A stretch of 64,000 nucleotides of DNA from JBAOHV01 sp963714875 (GTDB lineage Bacteria; Actinomycetota; Acidimicrobiia; Acidimicrobiales; Microtrichaceae). Location: positions 186,001 through 250,000 of the forward strand of contig CAVQQI010000002.1 in NCBI GenBank assembly GCA_963714875.1, written 5' to 3'. Positions within the stretch are counted from its first letter, which is position 1. Each line of letters starts with the position of its first letter. Under the pieces are notes generated by a model. It did no database searches and was not told where the DNA came from. It saw only the letters and a program-made list of their open reading frames with translations. Positions 20,767 through 29,452 of this stretch are shown here, in pieces. A program made the position numbers and the translations under genes.

Positions 20767-22593
20767 ATGATCGACGACCCCACGCCCGACCTCGGCGGAG
20801 AGCCCCCATCCGACGCCACGCCGTCCCGAGCGACCACCGGCCTGCGCGCCGGCATCTCCGCGATGCTCATCGGCGCCGTGCTCGTCGGGGTCGGTGTCGT
20901 CACGACCACGTCGGCCTCGGACCAGCCGAGCTGTCCCGACCGGACCACGGCCATCGCCCGCTATGACCTGGTCGACGGCGTGTACGTGACGAGCGGAGCG
21001 TCGGGCACGGTTCCGGTGACCATCATCGACGGTACGGCGACCGGCGGAACATGGACCTCGAGCGCACTCGTCGCCGCGGTGATCGTCAAGGGCGGCCCGG
21101 GATCGGCCACCACCACCGTCGACCCGGCCCAGCTCGCCGGCGCGTTCGACAACTCCCGGCTCACACCGATCGACGGCGCGGTGCCCGAGATCCTGAGCGT
21201 GCAGTTCTGCGGCCCCGCGGAGGTCGCAGCTGCGACCGTCTCGCCACGCCCGTACACCGTGACGCTGGCGGCCCGGACGTGTCCGACCTACACCGACATC
21301 ATCGCCAACCGCAGCCGCAACAACATCCAGGAGAGCCTGGAGAACCTGGGGCCGAACACGAACTACACCTCCGGAGAGGTCGTGAACCCGGCCAAGGAGG
21401 CCGCTGCGCCCCAGGACAACTGCTCGCCGCTCACCGGCTGGAACTTCCAGTGGGGCACCGGCTACACCGGCAAGACGCCGGCCACCGCTGACCTGTCGAC
21501 GGTGACGGGCCCGAACGCGATCGCGACGACCATCGCCTCGGTGCCCGAGCTCGACGCCGCCGGGAACGACACCGGCCGTGTTCTGGACGGCGCAGTGACC
21601 TACACCCTCACCGAGGACCAGGTCACCAGGGCGAGCAAGGGCCAGCTGTGGATCCAGGGCGGTACGAAGGCGTTGCCGCTGGGCGATGGAACCACCTCGT
21701 TCGGCGCGCTGCGGTGTGCGACCGACAACGTCAACGGCGACAACGTCGAGTACCTCCGCTTCCCCAAGGACGCCCGCCACGCCTACTGCTTCGCCTACTA
21801 CGTCGCGCAGCCGCCCGAGCCGGTGAGCATCACGGTCCGCAAGCAGCTGACCGAGCGCTCGCCGGGCGGCACCACGTTCGAGTTCACCGGTGACACCTCG
21901 TTCATCCCTGGCGGCACGTTCACGCTGCGCCCCGCGAAGGCCGGCGGGTCGGCCGAGATCACCTTCGTGCGTGCCGCTGACGTGGCCTGGACCGTCGCTG
22001 AGAAGGTGCCGAACGGGTGGACCCTTGCGTCGCTCGGCTGCACCACACCTGCAAGTGGCCGACAGGTCGCGATCGAGGGTTCGACCTTCGTGGCCAACCT
22101 GGCGGAGGGCGACCAGGTCGTGTGCACCTACACCAACGACCTGGGCCCGCCCCCGACGACCACGACCGAGCCCACCACGACGACCACCGAACCGACGACC
22201 ACCACGACCGAGTCGACCACCACCACGACCCAGCCCACCACCACGACCACAGAGTCGACGACCACCACGACCCAGCCCACCACGACGACCACGGTCGCTC
22301 CGACCAGCACGGTCGCTCCGACCAGCACGGTCGCTCCGACCAGCACGGTCGCACCGAGCAGCACGGTCGCTCCGACGACGACGGCGACCGGGGGTGAGGC
22401 TGCCGGCAACGAGGTGGCCGGTTCGGTGATCGTCAAGACCGAGGTCTCCTCCGACGACGCCCGCACCAACAGCGCGAACGTGCTCGCCTTCACGGGCGGG
22501 AGCTCCACGCCGGTGCTGGTGGTCGGCATCGTGCTGCTGATCCTGGGTGCGACGCTGTCCGCACTGTCCTGGCAGCGTCGGCGGGCCTACTGA
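20767..22593 (+). CDS. LAFTG-anchored Thr-rich surface protein
   Basis: 608 residues. A 25-residue hydrophilic N-region precedes a hydrophobic signal segment (AGISAMLIGAVLVGVGVV), a shape like SipW substrates. Residues about 55-350 form a secreted domain with paired Cys and no family I recognise. Residues 356-455 look like a prealbumin/SpaA-type beta domain (SITVRKQLTERSPGGTTFEF ... VVCTYTNDL). A stalk of TTTTEP/TTTTQP units and TSTVAP repeats (nucleotides 22147-22385) leads to LAFTG (573-577), a hydrophobic helix and RRR, a class E sortase-type (LAxTG) anchor. The gene begins 30 bases after the PilZ-signal peptidase fusion; RBS GGAGAG lies seven bases before ATG. No sortase is in the window. 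Confidence 0.88.
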   Translation: MIDDPTPDLGGEPPSDATPSRATTGLRAGISAMLIGAVLVGVGVVTTTSASDQPSCPDRTTAIARYDLVDGVYVTSGASGTVPVTIIDGTATGGTWTSSALVAAVIVKGGPGSATTTVDPAQLAGAFDNSRLTPIDGAVPEILSVQFCGPAEVAAATVSPRPYTVTLAARTCPTYTDIIANRSRNNIQESLENLGPNTNYTSGEVVNPAKEAAAPQDNCSPLTGWNFQWGTGYTGKTPATADLSTVTGPNAIATTIASVPELDAAGNDTGRVLDGAVTYTLTEDQVTRASKGQLWIQGGTKALPLGDGTTSFGALRCATDNVNGDNVEYLRFPKDARHAYCFAYYVAQPPEPVSITVRKQLTERSPGGTTFEFTGDTSFIPGGTFTLRPAKAGGSAEITFVRAADVAWTVAEKVPNGWTLASLGCTTPASGRQVAIEGSTFVANLAEGDQVVCTYTNDLGPPPTTTTEPTTTTTEPTTTTTESTTTTTQPTTTTTESTTTTTQPTTTTTVAPTSTVAPTSTVAPTSTVAPSSTVAPTTTATGGEAAGNEVAGSVIVKTEVSSDDARTNSANVLAFTGGSSTPVLVVGIVLLILGATLSALSWQRRRAY

Positions 22594-22611
22594 TCCGGAG
22601 CACTGAGCGAT

Positions 22612-22648
22612 CCTGATCGGTCCGGCCATGCAGGCCGGGCCGATCAGG
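22612..22648. terminator. Strong bidirectional hairpin terminator
   Basis: A 16-base stem (22612-22627 with 22633-22648, one T-G wobble) closes on a 5-base loop. It sits between the convergent surface-protein gene (ends 22593) and amidohydrolase gene; the amidohydrolase stop codon (22644-22646) is inside the right arm. It should terminate both transcripts. Confidence 0.75.
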
Positions 22649-23514
22649 CGTCCAGCTTGAGCACCCGGCGGGCGTTGTCCCGCAGGAACTTGGGCCAGAC
22701 CTCGTCCTTGAGCGGAACGTCGGGCATCTCGGCGAAGATCCGGTCGAGCGTCAGGCCCATCGGGAAGTAGCCGCCGTACATCACCTTGTCGGCCCCACGG
22801 GTGTTGGCGTAGTCGATGATGGCCTTCGGGTAGTACTTCGGGGCGAACGCCGAGGTGGAGTAGTGCAGGTTCGGCCACTTCAGCATCAGCTTCACCGCCA
22901 GCTCCTCCCACGGCTCGGCACCGTGACGCATGACGATGGTCAGCTCCGGGAAGAACCAGCACACCTCGTCGAGCAGCTCGGTCTTCTGACACGCCATCGG
23001 CACCCGGGGCCCGGGGACGCCGGTGCACATGAACACCGGGATGTCGAGCTCGCAGCACTTGGCGTAGATCGGGTACCACCGCTTGTCGTTGATCGGCACC
23101 TGCGGGTTGTACCCGGCAGGGGAACCCGGCGATCGCCTTCAGCCCGACGGTCTCGTACAGCCGCACGATCTCCTCGACCGCCTTCATCCCTTCGTTGGGG
23201 TCGACGCCGGCCGAGGGGAGGAAGCGGTCGGGGTGCTCGCGCAGCGCGCGAACCTGGTTCTCACCGCCCGAGCCGATCATCGCCATCTCGATGCCGTGGT
23301 GGTCCATGAGCGCCAGCGTGTGGGCGACCGGGTCGGAACCCGCCTCCATGGCACCGGGGACCTTCTTGAACATGTACTGCGCCGGGAACTCGAACTCCTC
23401 CTTCGACGCAGTGTCCTTCAGGTTCGGGGCGAGGAACTCGTAGATCGAGCGCACGTCGTCGAAGGGCAGATCCATCATCGTGTCGATGATGCCGATTCCG
23501 GAGGGCATGGCCAT
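22644..23514 (-). CDS. Amidohydrolase-2 family protein, one frameshift
   Basis: About 290-residue TIM-barrel metal-dependent hydrolase family member. Readable segments are MAMPSGIGIIDTMMDLPFDD, VPGAMEAGSDPVAHTLALMD, DRFLPSAGVDPNEGMKAVEE, FPELTIVMRHGAEPWEELAV, ADKVMYGGYFPMGLTLDRIF and FLRDNARRVLKLDA (typical C-terminus). The frame shifts near 23115 (one extra C; AGFP/AGYNPQV). The usual N-terminal HxH metal ligands are replaced by MMD, a variation seen in some members of this family, so chemistry is uncertain. It starts 34 bases from the divergent sulfatase start, with an operator-like palindrome between them. Start ATG 23514 or 23508. Confidence 0.82.
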
Positions 23515-23534
23515 GCCGGCCACGGTACTGGAAC

Positions 23535-23548
23535 TAGAACGTGTTCTC
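23535..23548. promoter_or_regulatory. Operator-like palindrome AGAAC-GT-GTTCT
   Basis: TAGAACGTGTTCTC lies directly before the sulfatase ATG (23549) and 21 bases from the divergent amidohydrolase start. The core AGAACNNGTTCT recurs upstream of the crotonase gene at 43602-43615. The pattern resembles TetR-family sites such as the KstR consensus TnnAACnnGTTnnA. It probably controls both divergent genes. Confidence 0.5.
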
Positions 23549-25090
23549 ATGAGCCGGCCGAACGTGTTGCTGATCACGCTGGACCAGTTCCGCGCCGACT
23601 GCCTCGGCGTCGCCGGGCACCCGCTGGTGCGCACCCCGAACCTGGACCGGCTGGCAGCCGACGGGGTCCGTTTCACCCATCACTTCGCCAACTGCGCGCC
23701 CTGCGGGCCGTCGCGCGCGTCGCTGTTGACCGGCTTGTGGCAGATGAACCACCGGGTCACCTCCAACGGCGCGCCGCTGGCGGACCACCTGCCGATGCTG
23801 CCGAGGTTGCTGCGGGAACACGGCTACGACCCGACGCTGTTCGGCTACAGCGACACCACGCTCGACCCTTCGACGCTCGCTGCCGACGACCCTCGCCGCA
23901 CCAGCTACGAACAACCCATGTCGGGGTTCGCCGAGGGCTTGGTGCTCGACGACGACATCGGGCCGTGGGTCGACTGGCTCGCCACGCTCGGCTACGAGAC
24001 CCCTGAGGACCACCGGCTGATCTACGAGCCTGCGGACGTTCCGATCCCCGACGGTCGGGGCGCCACGTGGCGACCCTCGGTCTACGCAGCGGACCACACC
24101 GAATCGGCGTTCATGACCAGCACCGTGCTGGGGTGGTTGGACCATCCGGGACGCACCGACGAGCCGTGGTGCGCGCATGTCTCCTACCTGCGTCCGCATC
24201 CTCCGTACCTGGCCCCTGCGCCGTACAACGACATGTTCGACCCGGCCGACGTGCCCGATCCTGTGCGCCACCCCGCGCCCGCCGACGAGGCCGCCGTGCA
24301 CCCCTTCATGGCCGGTGCGCTCTCGGTGGTTCCCTCACCGGTCGACGACCTGGACCAGCGCCAGCTGCAGGCGACCTACTACGCGATGATCGCCGAGGTC
24401 GACGCCCAGGTGGGCCGACTGCTCGACGGCCTGGACGACCGGGGACTGCGCGACGACACGATCGTGGTCCTGACCTCGGATCACGGCGAGCAACTCGGGG
24501 ACCACTGGCTCGTCGAGAAGCTCGGCTTCTACGAGCAGAGCTACCGCATCCCGCTCATCATCCGCTGGCCCGACATGGCGGGCCGGCCGGGCCGCTCGGT
24601 GGATGCGTTCACCGAGAACGTCGACATCGTCCCGACCCTGCTCGACCTGGTGGGAGCTCCCGCCTCGCCCTTCTGCGACGGGGCCTCGCTGCGCCCCTTC
24701 CTGGACTCGGATCTCGCCGGCGTCGCCGCACCCGACGAGTGGCGACAGGCGGTGCACCACGAGTTCGACTTCCGGGATCCCGGGTCGACCGTCATCGAGG
24801 AGATCTTCGGATTGCGCCAGGACCAGTGCGCCATCGCGGTCCACCGGGACCGTCACCGCAAGTACGTCGAGTTCTGCGGCGACCTCCCTCCGCTCTACTT
24901 CGACCTGGACGACGACCCGGGCGAACTGACCGACCTCGCCCAGGACCCGACACGGACCGCCGAGATCCTCGGCGCCACCCGGGCACTGCTGCGGATGCGG
25001 ATGGAGCACACCGATCCTCGTCTGGCCAACACCCGGGCGACACCGTCGGGGACGGTGCAGCGCAACGATCCGCCGCGTGCCGCCCGATAG
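23549..25090 (+). CDS. Sulfatase (formylglycine-dependent)
   Basis: 513 residues from ATG 23549. Alkaline-phosphatase-fold sulfatase: metal site start RPNVLLITLDQFRADCLG, then the maturation signature CGPSRASLLTG, in which Cys52 (C-x-P-S-R) would be converted to formylglycine. TSDHGEQLGDHWLVEK supplies the second metal and His ligands, and IPLIIRWPDM and YFDLDDDPGELTDLAQDP are typical of arylsulfatase/choline-sulfatase-like enzymes. There is no signal peptide, so cytosolic. Shares a promoter region with the amidohydrolase; together they may degrade one sulfated substrate. No formylglycine-generating enzyme is in the window. Confidence 0.92.
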   Translation: MSRPNVLLITLDQFRADCLGVAGHPLVRTPNLDRLAADGVRFTHHFANCAPCGPSRASLLTGLWQMNHRVTSNGAPLADHLPMLPRLLREHGYDPTLFGYSDTTLDPSTLAADDPRRTSYEQPMSGFAEGLVLDDDIGPWVDWLATLGYETPEDHRLIYEPADVPIPDGRGATWRPSVYAADHTESAFMTSTVLGWLDHPGRTDEPWCAHVSYLRPHPPYLAPAPYNDMFDPADVPDPVRHPAPADEAAVHPFMAGALSVVPSPVDDLDQRQLQATYYAMIAEVDAQVGRLLDGLDDRGLRDDTIVVLTSDHGEQLGDHWLVEKLGFYEQSYRIPLIIRWPDMAGRPGRSVDAFTENVDIVPTLLDLVGAPASPFCDGASLRPFLDSDLAGVAAPDEWRQAVHHEFDFRDPGSTVIEEIFGLRQDQCAIAVHRDRHRKYVEFCGDLPPLYFDLDDDPGELTDLAQDPTRTAEILGATRALLRMRMEHTDPRLANTRATPSGTVQRNDPPRAAR

Positions 25091-25144
25091 GGTGACCCGG
25101 TCCATCCGGCGGCGTGCTACCGCCTCGAACCCACGACGTGACCC

Positions 25145-26401
25145 ATGGCCCGACGCCCCAGCCTGCAGCGTCCGCGGCCCCTGGAACTGGGCCGACGCCT
25201 GGTCGACCTGCTCGGGCCGACCGGCGACGCCGCGCGCCAGAGCCTGGTCGCGCTGGTGTTCAACTCGTCCACCAGCCTGGTGGCGGGAGCGGTGCTCGGT
25301 GCGATCGTCACCACCTTCGAGGACCTGCCCGGCCTGTTGGTGATGGTCCCCGCTGCGATCGGACTCCGCGGCAACATCTTCGGCGCACTCGGCAACCGCA
25401 TCTCGACCGCCATCCACACCGGCACCTTCCGCGTCTCGTTCAAGCGCGAGTCGGTGCTGAGCCAGAACATGTTCGCGTCGGCGTCGCTGACCGTGATCCT
25501 GTCGTTCGTCCTGGCCTGCATCGCCAAGTTCGTCTCGGTCGGGTTCGGCGTGGAGAACACGATCCCCGTGCTCGACCTGGTGATCATCTCGCTGCTCGGT
25601 GGCGCGATCGCCAGCCTGGTGGTGCTGGCAGCGACGATCGTGTTGTCGGTCGGCGCAGTCCGACGGGGGTGGGACCTGGACAACCTGGTGGCGCCGACAG
25701 TGTCGACCCTGGGCGACGTGGTGACCATCCCCGCGTTGTTCCTGGCGTCGAAGCTGCTGGGGCAGGGAGCGCTGACCACGATGCTGGGGTGGGCAGCGCT
25801 CGCGATCACCGCGGCGACCTTGCTCGCGACGCTGCGGTCGCACTCGAAGCTGTTCCGCCAGATCGTGCGCGAGTCCATGCCGGTGCTGGTCGTGGCGCTG
25901 GTCCTGTCGACCCTGGCCGGCATCGCGGTGGAGAAGCAGTTGGCGATCTTCGCGGCGCTGCCGGCGCTGCTGGTGCTCCAGCCGGCGTTCGTGTCGAGCG
26001 CAGGTGCCCTTGGCGGCATCCTGTCGAGCCGCGTGGCCACGAACCTGCATCTGGGCCTGGTCGAACCCCGGATGCGACCGGGCCGCGAGGCGCGCCGCGA
26101 CGCGCTGCTGGTGCTGATGATCGGGTTCCCGATCTTCGCGTTCAACGGGATCGGCGCCGACCTCGTCGCCGGCTGGATCGGGCGGGCCAGCCCGGGCATG
26201 GGGTGGATGGTGCTCGTCTCGCTGCTCGGGGGGTTGGGCGCCGTGCTGTTCGTGATCGGCCTGGCCTACTACGGCACGATCGGCGCCTGGCGCTCCGACG
26301 TCGACCCCGACACCTACGGGATACCGGTCGTCACCGCATCGGTGGACTTCGTCGGTGTGGTCGCGCTGATCTTCATCGTCGCCGCGCTCGGCGTCGCCTG
26401 A
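25145..26401 (+). CDS. SLC41/MgtE-type divalent cation transporter, membrane domains only
   Basis: 418 residues with about ten hydrophobic segments. Two copies of the MgtE/SLC41 integral membrane domain are visible. The first has VPAAIGLRGNIFGALGNRIST and APTVSTLGDVVTIPALFLAS; the second has LPALLVLQPAFVSSAGALGG and an echo near the C-terminus. The Gly/Asn-rich GLRGN and TLGDV segments line the Mg2+ pore in this family. The cytosolic N and CBS domains of bacterial MgtE are absent, as in eukaryotic SLC41 and a bacterial subgroup. A TAGGGT box overlaps the sulfatase stop (25087-25092). Likely Mg2+ or related cation transport. Confidence 0.85.
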   Translation: MARRPSLQRPRPLELGRRLVDLLGPTGDAARQSLVALVFNSSTSLVAGAVLGAIVTTFEDLPGLLVMVPAAIGLRGNIFGALGNRISTAIHTGTFRVSFKRESVLSQNMFASASLTVILSFVLACIAKFVSVGFGVENTIPVLDLVIISLLGGAIASLVVLAATIVLSVGAVRRGWDLDNLVAPTVSTLGDVVTIPALFLASKLLGQGALTTMLGWAALAITAATLLATLRSHSKLFRQIVRESMPVLVVALVLSTLAGIAVEKQLAIFAALPALLVLQPAFVSSAGALGGILSSRVATNLHLGLVEPRMRPGREARRDALLVLMIGFPIFAFNGIGADLVAGWIGRASPGMGWMVLVSLLGGLGAVLFVIGLAYYGTIGAWRSDVDPDTYGIPVVTASVDFVGVVALIFIVAALGVA

Positions 26402-26433
26402 CCGCTCGACCCAGCTGATCGCCCGACCCCGGC

Positions 26434-26471
26434 CGACCCCAGCCGTTCTGGGCGACCCCAGCCGTTCTGGG
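26434..26471. repeat. Two tandem 19-base hairpin units
   Basis: CGACCCCAGCCGTTCTGGG occurs twice head to tail (26434-26452, 26453-26471). Each unit can fold CCCAG with CTGGG around CCGTT. The site lies between the convergent MgtE-like and PhoH genes, so a double terminator is likely. The rest of the 205-base gap has a CAG/CGG trinucleotide run (26530-26556) and a CGACAGATC direct repeat (26582-26600). Confidence 0.6.
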
Positions 26472-26606
26472 CGGCGCCAGCGACGGCCCGCGCACGCCGT
26501 TGCCGCCCAGAGTTCCCCGACCGACCGACCAGCAGCAGCAGCGGCGGCGGCGGCGGGAGCACCGTCGGCGTTGTGACCGATCGACAGATCCGACAGATCC
26601 GGCGGG

Positions 26607-27936
26607 TCAGGCGGTCCCCAGGAGGTCACAGACCAGCGCGGCGACCGGACTGCGCTCGGACCGAGACAGCGTCACGTGACCGAACAGGGCGTTGCCCCGC
26701 AGCGTGGAGACCACCGATGCAACGCCGTCGAAGCGGCCCACATGCAGGTTGTCGCGCTGGGCGACGTCGTGGGTCAGCACCACGCGGCTGCCCTCGCCGA
26801 GTCGGCTCAGCGCCGTGAGCAGCACCATGCGCTCCAGGTTCTGCGCCTCGTCGACGATCACGAACGTGTCGGTGAGCGTGCGCCCCCGGATGTGGGTGAG
26901 CGGCAGGACCTCGAGCAGACGCCGGTCGACGACCTCCTCGATCACCTCGGGGCCCGCGATCGACTCGAGCGCATCGTTGACCGCTGCCGCCCACGGATTC
27001 ATCTTCTCGTCCGCGTCGCCGGGCAGGTACCCCAGGTCCTGGCCGCCCACCGCGTACAGCGGGCGGAACACGATGACCTTGCGCTGGGTGCGCCGCTCGA
27101 GGACCGCTTCGAGTCCTGCAGCGAGCGCGAGCACCGACTTGCCGGTGCCCGCAGGACCACCGAGGGACACCACGCCGACCGAGTCGTCGCTCAGCAGGTC
27201 GAGCGCGATGCGCTGCTCGGCGGAGCGGCCACGGACGTCGAACAGGTGCCGGTCACCGTCGACCAGGTGTGCCCGACCATCGGCGCATCGACGGGCGAGG
27301 GCAGACCCCTGCGACGACCGAAGGACCAGCCCCGCGTTGACCGGCACACCTGCTGCATCATCGATCAGCACCACCCGGTCGGTGTAGAGACGGTCGATCA
27401 CCTCGGCGGCCACGTCCAGCTCGACCATTCCGGTGAATCCCTGGTCGCCGTCGGCCAGTTCGTTGCGGTACTCCTCCGCGCCGAGCCCGACCACCGATGC
27501 CTTCAGGCGCAACGGCAGGTCCTTGCTGACCAGGGTGACGTCGAGGCCCTTGTCGGCCAGGTTGCGACCGACGGCCAGGATCCGGTGGTCGTTGTCCGAC
27601 GACGAGAACGCGACCGGCAGGCTGGAGGTGTCGATGTGGTTGAGCTCGACGCGGACGGTGCCGCCGTCGTCGTTCACCACGATCGGATCGGTCAGGGTCC
27701 CGTGCAGGGTGCGCAATCGCTCCAGCTCACGCAGCGCCTCTCGGGCGGACCACCCGAGCTCGGGGTGCAGGCGCTTGGCCTCCAGCTCCATGAGGACCAC
27801 GAGCGGCAGTACCACGTCGTGCTCCTCGAACTTGCCCAGTGCCGCCGGGTCCGCCAGCAGCACCGATGTGTCGAGGACATAGGTGCGGGTGTCGATGAAC
27901 TGAACGTAGCTGCGCCCGGACGCGCCGCGGTGTCAC
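26607..27936 (-). CDS. phoH: PIN domain-PhoH ATPase fusion
   Basis: About 440-residue YlaK-type protein: N-terminal PIN nuclease domain and C-terminal PhoH ATPase/helicase domain. PIN residues are Asp in YVLDTSVLLADP, Glu in LMELEAKR, and SSDNDHRILAVGRNL with later Asp. The ATPase has Walker A GPAGTGKSVLALAAG, the PhoH motif RPLYAVGGQDLGYLPGD, Walker B TFVIVDEAQNLE and LTHDVAQRDN. The conserved beginning IDTRTYVLDTSVLL lies upstream of the first in-frame ATG (27863), but no start codon occurs in that frame before the stop at 27933. GTG 27936 in another frame plus a shift near 27920 would restore it. Acts on RNA, by family. Confidence 0.87.
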
Positions 27937-28034
27937 TCGGCGGCTCCGTCCATGAACTGCGGATGAACGCGGGGCGGTGACCGTCGAAGGTGCAGGGCGT
28001 CGGTACGATCGGCCACCCGACGCAGGAGGTGGAC

Positions 28035-28921
28035 ATGAGCGAGCAGCACGCCGGAGGTTCCGATCCCGACGAACCGGGCACGCCGCCGCCTCCGGACACG
28101 CCTGGTGCGGATCCGGGGTGGCCCGCACCCGGTGGAGCGGACCCTGCGCCGACAGCTGCTGGTGCCAGTCCTGTGGGCGGTGATGCTGGTGCAGGGGACG
28201 CTGCCGACGACGACGCCCCCACCGCCACCCAGCCCCTCGTGCCGGCGCCACCGGCATGGGGTCGACCATCGGGACCTCCGACCGCCCAGGTGCCGCCGTA
28301 CGGAACACCTCCGCCCGGCGCACCCCGGTACGACCCCCCGCAGTACGGCGCACCACCACCCGGAGCGCCGCAGTACGCGCCGCCCCAGTACGGCGCACCA
28401 CCACCCGGGGCGCCGCAGTACGCGCCGCCCCAGTACGCGCCGCCCCCCGGAGCGCAGGCCTACGGAGCGCAGCCCTACGGTGCGCCGTCGCAGTACGGCC
28501 CCGCCGGGTACGGCGGGCAGCAGCCCGTGGGCGCACCGCCCCGCCGGTGGGCGCCGGCGCACCGAAGCGCACCGGGCTGATCGTCGCGATGGTGATCGCC
28601 GGTCTTCTGGTCGTGGGCGGGATCGCCGGCGTCGCGCTGCTCACCTTCAGCAGTTCGTCGGACCTGGAGCTCACCATCGACACCTGCGAGATCGCGGCCG
28701 ACGGCACCCTGAGTGCGTCGGGCACGGTCGGGGGGCCGAGCGGTGCCGGCGTCGACGTGCGGGTGAGCTTCGTCGACGTCGCCACCGGCACCGAGGTGGA
28801 CTCCGACACCGTCGGGGTCGACCTGGGCACCGCAGCGACCGGGCCCGACCCCTGGCAGGCGTCGGGCACCGCCGGCGACCAGGTGCAGCAGGTCACCTGC
28901 GACGTCACCGCGGACAGCTGA
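28035..28921 (+). CDS. Pro/Tyr/Gln-rich single-pass membrane protein, one frameshift
   Basis: About 295 residues. The first 175 residues are cytosolic low-complexity sequence rich in Pro, Gly, Ala, Tyr and Gln, with QYGAPPPGAPQYAPP-type repeats encoded by near-identical DNA at 28339-28450. After a frame shift near 28540 (one C missing from a C run), PKRTGLIVAMVIAGLLVVGG forms the membrane helix. A 90-residue external domain follows (LELTIDTCEIAADGTLSASG ... QQVTCDVTADS) with two Cys, like FxLYD-type beta domains. ATG 28035 has an excellent ribosome site, AGGAGG. Such proteins are common in actinobacteria; function unknown. Confidence 0.78.
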
Positions 28922-28951
28922 GCGCGGGGATCGGCTCGCCTGACATGGCGA

Positions 28952-29238
28952 TCAGGCGCGGGCGTCCTCGTCGAAGTCGACGTCCCAGTGCTTGCCGCTG
29001 CGGAACGGCTTGTTCTGACTGGCACCGCATCGACACAGCATGCAGTGGTCGACCGTCGAACCCTCGGGCATGTCGACCCCCGACGAGCTCCGCGCCACCG
29101 GTGAGGACGTAGGGGCCGCCGGGGGCGAATCCGATCGCGGCGAGGCCGCCCCGGTCGCGGTGGTCGACACCGTCGAGCGTGTAGCTGAGCGCACCCGAGG
29201 GGCACTGCTCGACCACTGCGGCAATCTCGTCTCGCTCA
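28952..29238 (-). pseudogene. Fer4_19-CDGSH iron-sulfur protein remnant
   Basis: The readable part covers the second half of a divergent 4Fe-4S mono-cluster domain (RDEIAAVVEQCPSGALSYTLDG, then GPYVLTGGAELVG) and a CDGSH-type domain (DHCMLCRCGASQNKPFRSGKH). A shift near 29080 (extra G in a G run) joins them. The N-terminal Cys motif of the first domain is not found upstream. There the opposite strand instead reads as the end of a MarR regulator. The CDGSH motif C-x-C ... P-x-C-D-G-x-H has Arg in place of the third Cys, so the 2Fe-2S site is damaged. It appears to be a 5'-truncated gene. Confidence 0.6.
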
Positions 29239-29390
29239 CAAGAGCGGGCGAGACGGCCTTCCGACCAGCGGGTCGGATCCACATCGAGGGGATCGACCGC
29301 CACGTCGGCGCACACCTCGACACCCACGAGATGGCCGAGCTCCGTCGCCTGCTGACCAAGCTCGTCGACAGCGACCCGGCCGACAGCTGA
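29220..29390 (+). pseudogene. MarR-family regulator, C-terminal fragment
   Basis: The plus strand reads GNLVSLTRAGETAFRPAGRI, then HIEGIDRHVGAHLDTHEMAE and LRRLLTKLVDSDPADS before a stop. This matches the end of the winged helix and the dimerization helices of MarR proteins (GxxVxLTxAG ... VRRHxxxxLxxxExxxLxxxLxKL). The helix-turn-helix half is missing; upstream the same strand has only a meaningless frame opposite the iron-sulfur gene. It is therefore an N-terminally deleted remnant, arranged head to head with the truncated Fe-S gene. Confidence 0.6.
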
Positions 29391-29420
29391 CAGTCATCGG
29401 CCGCTCCCGACCGACCCCCT

Positions 29421-29452
29421 ATCTGACGACCCGTCAGATGCAGGACTAGCGT
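29421..29452 (+). promoter_or_regulatory. Acyl-CoA dehydrogenase promoter with perfect operator palindrome
   Basis: ATCTGACG (29421-29428) and CGTCAGAT (29432-29439) form a perfect 8+8 inverted repeat with a 3-base spacer. Its left arm contains a -35-like CTGACG (29423-29428); 18 bases later is TAGCGT (29447-29452), eight bases before ATG 29461. A repressor bound here would block RNA polymerase. CTGACG/CGTCAG palindromes are typical of TetR-type regulators of actinobacterial acyl-CoA genes. Confidence 0.55.

Noticed and set aside
28105..29112. 335-codon plus-strand frame across the Pro-rich gene
   Set aside because: Composition is Arg/His-rich shadow sequence; the real product is read in the other two frames, joined by a shift.
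29040..29220. A complete MarR gene starting at 29040
   Set aside because: Only the part from about 29220 resembles MarR; the upstream frame is opposite the readable Fe-S gene and has no helix-turn-helix.
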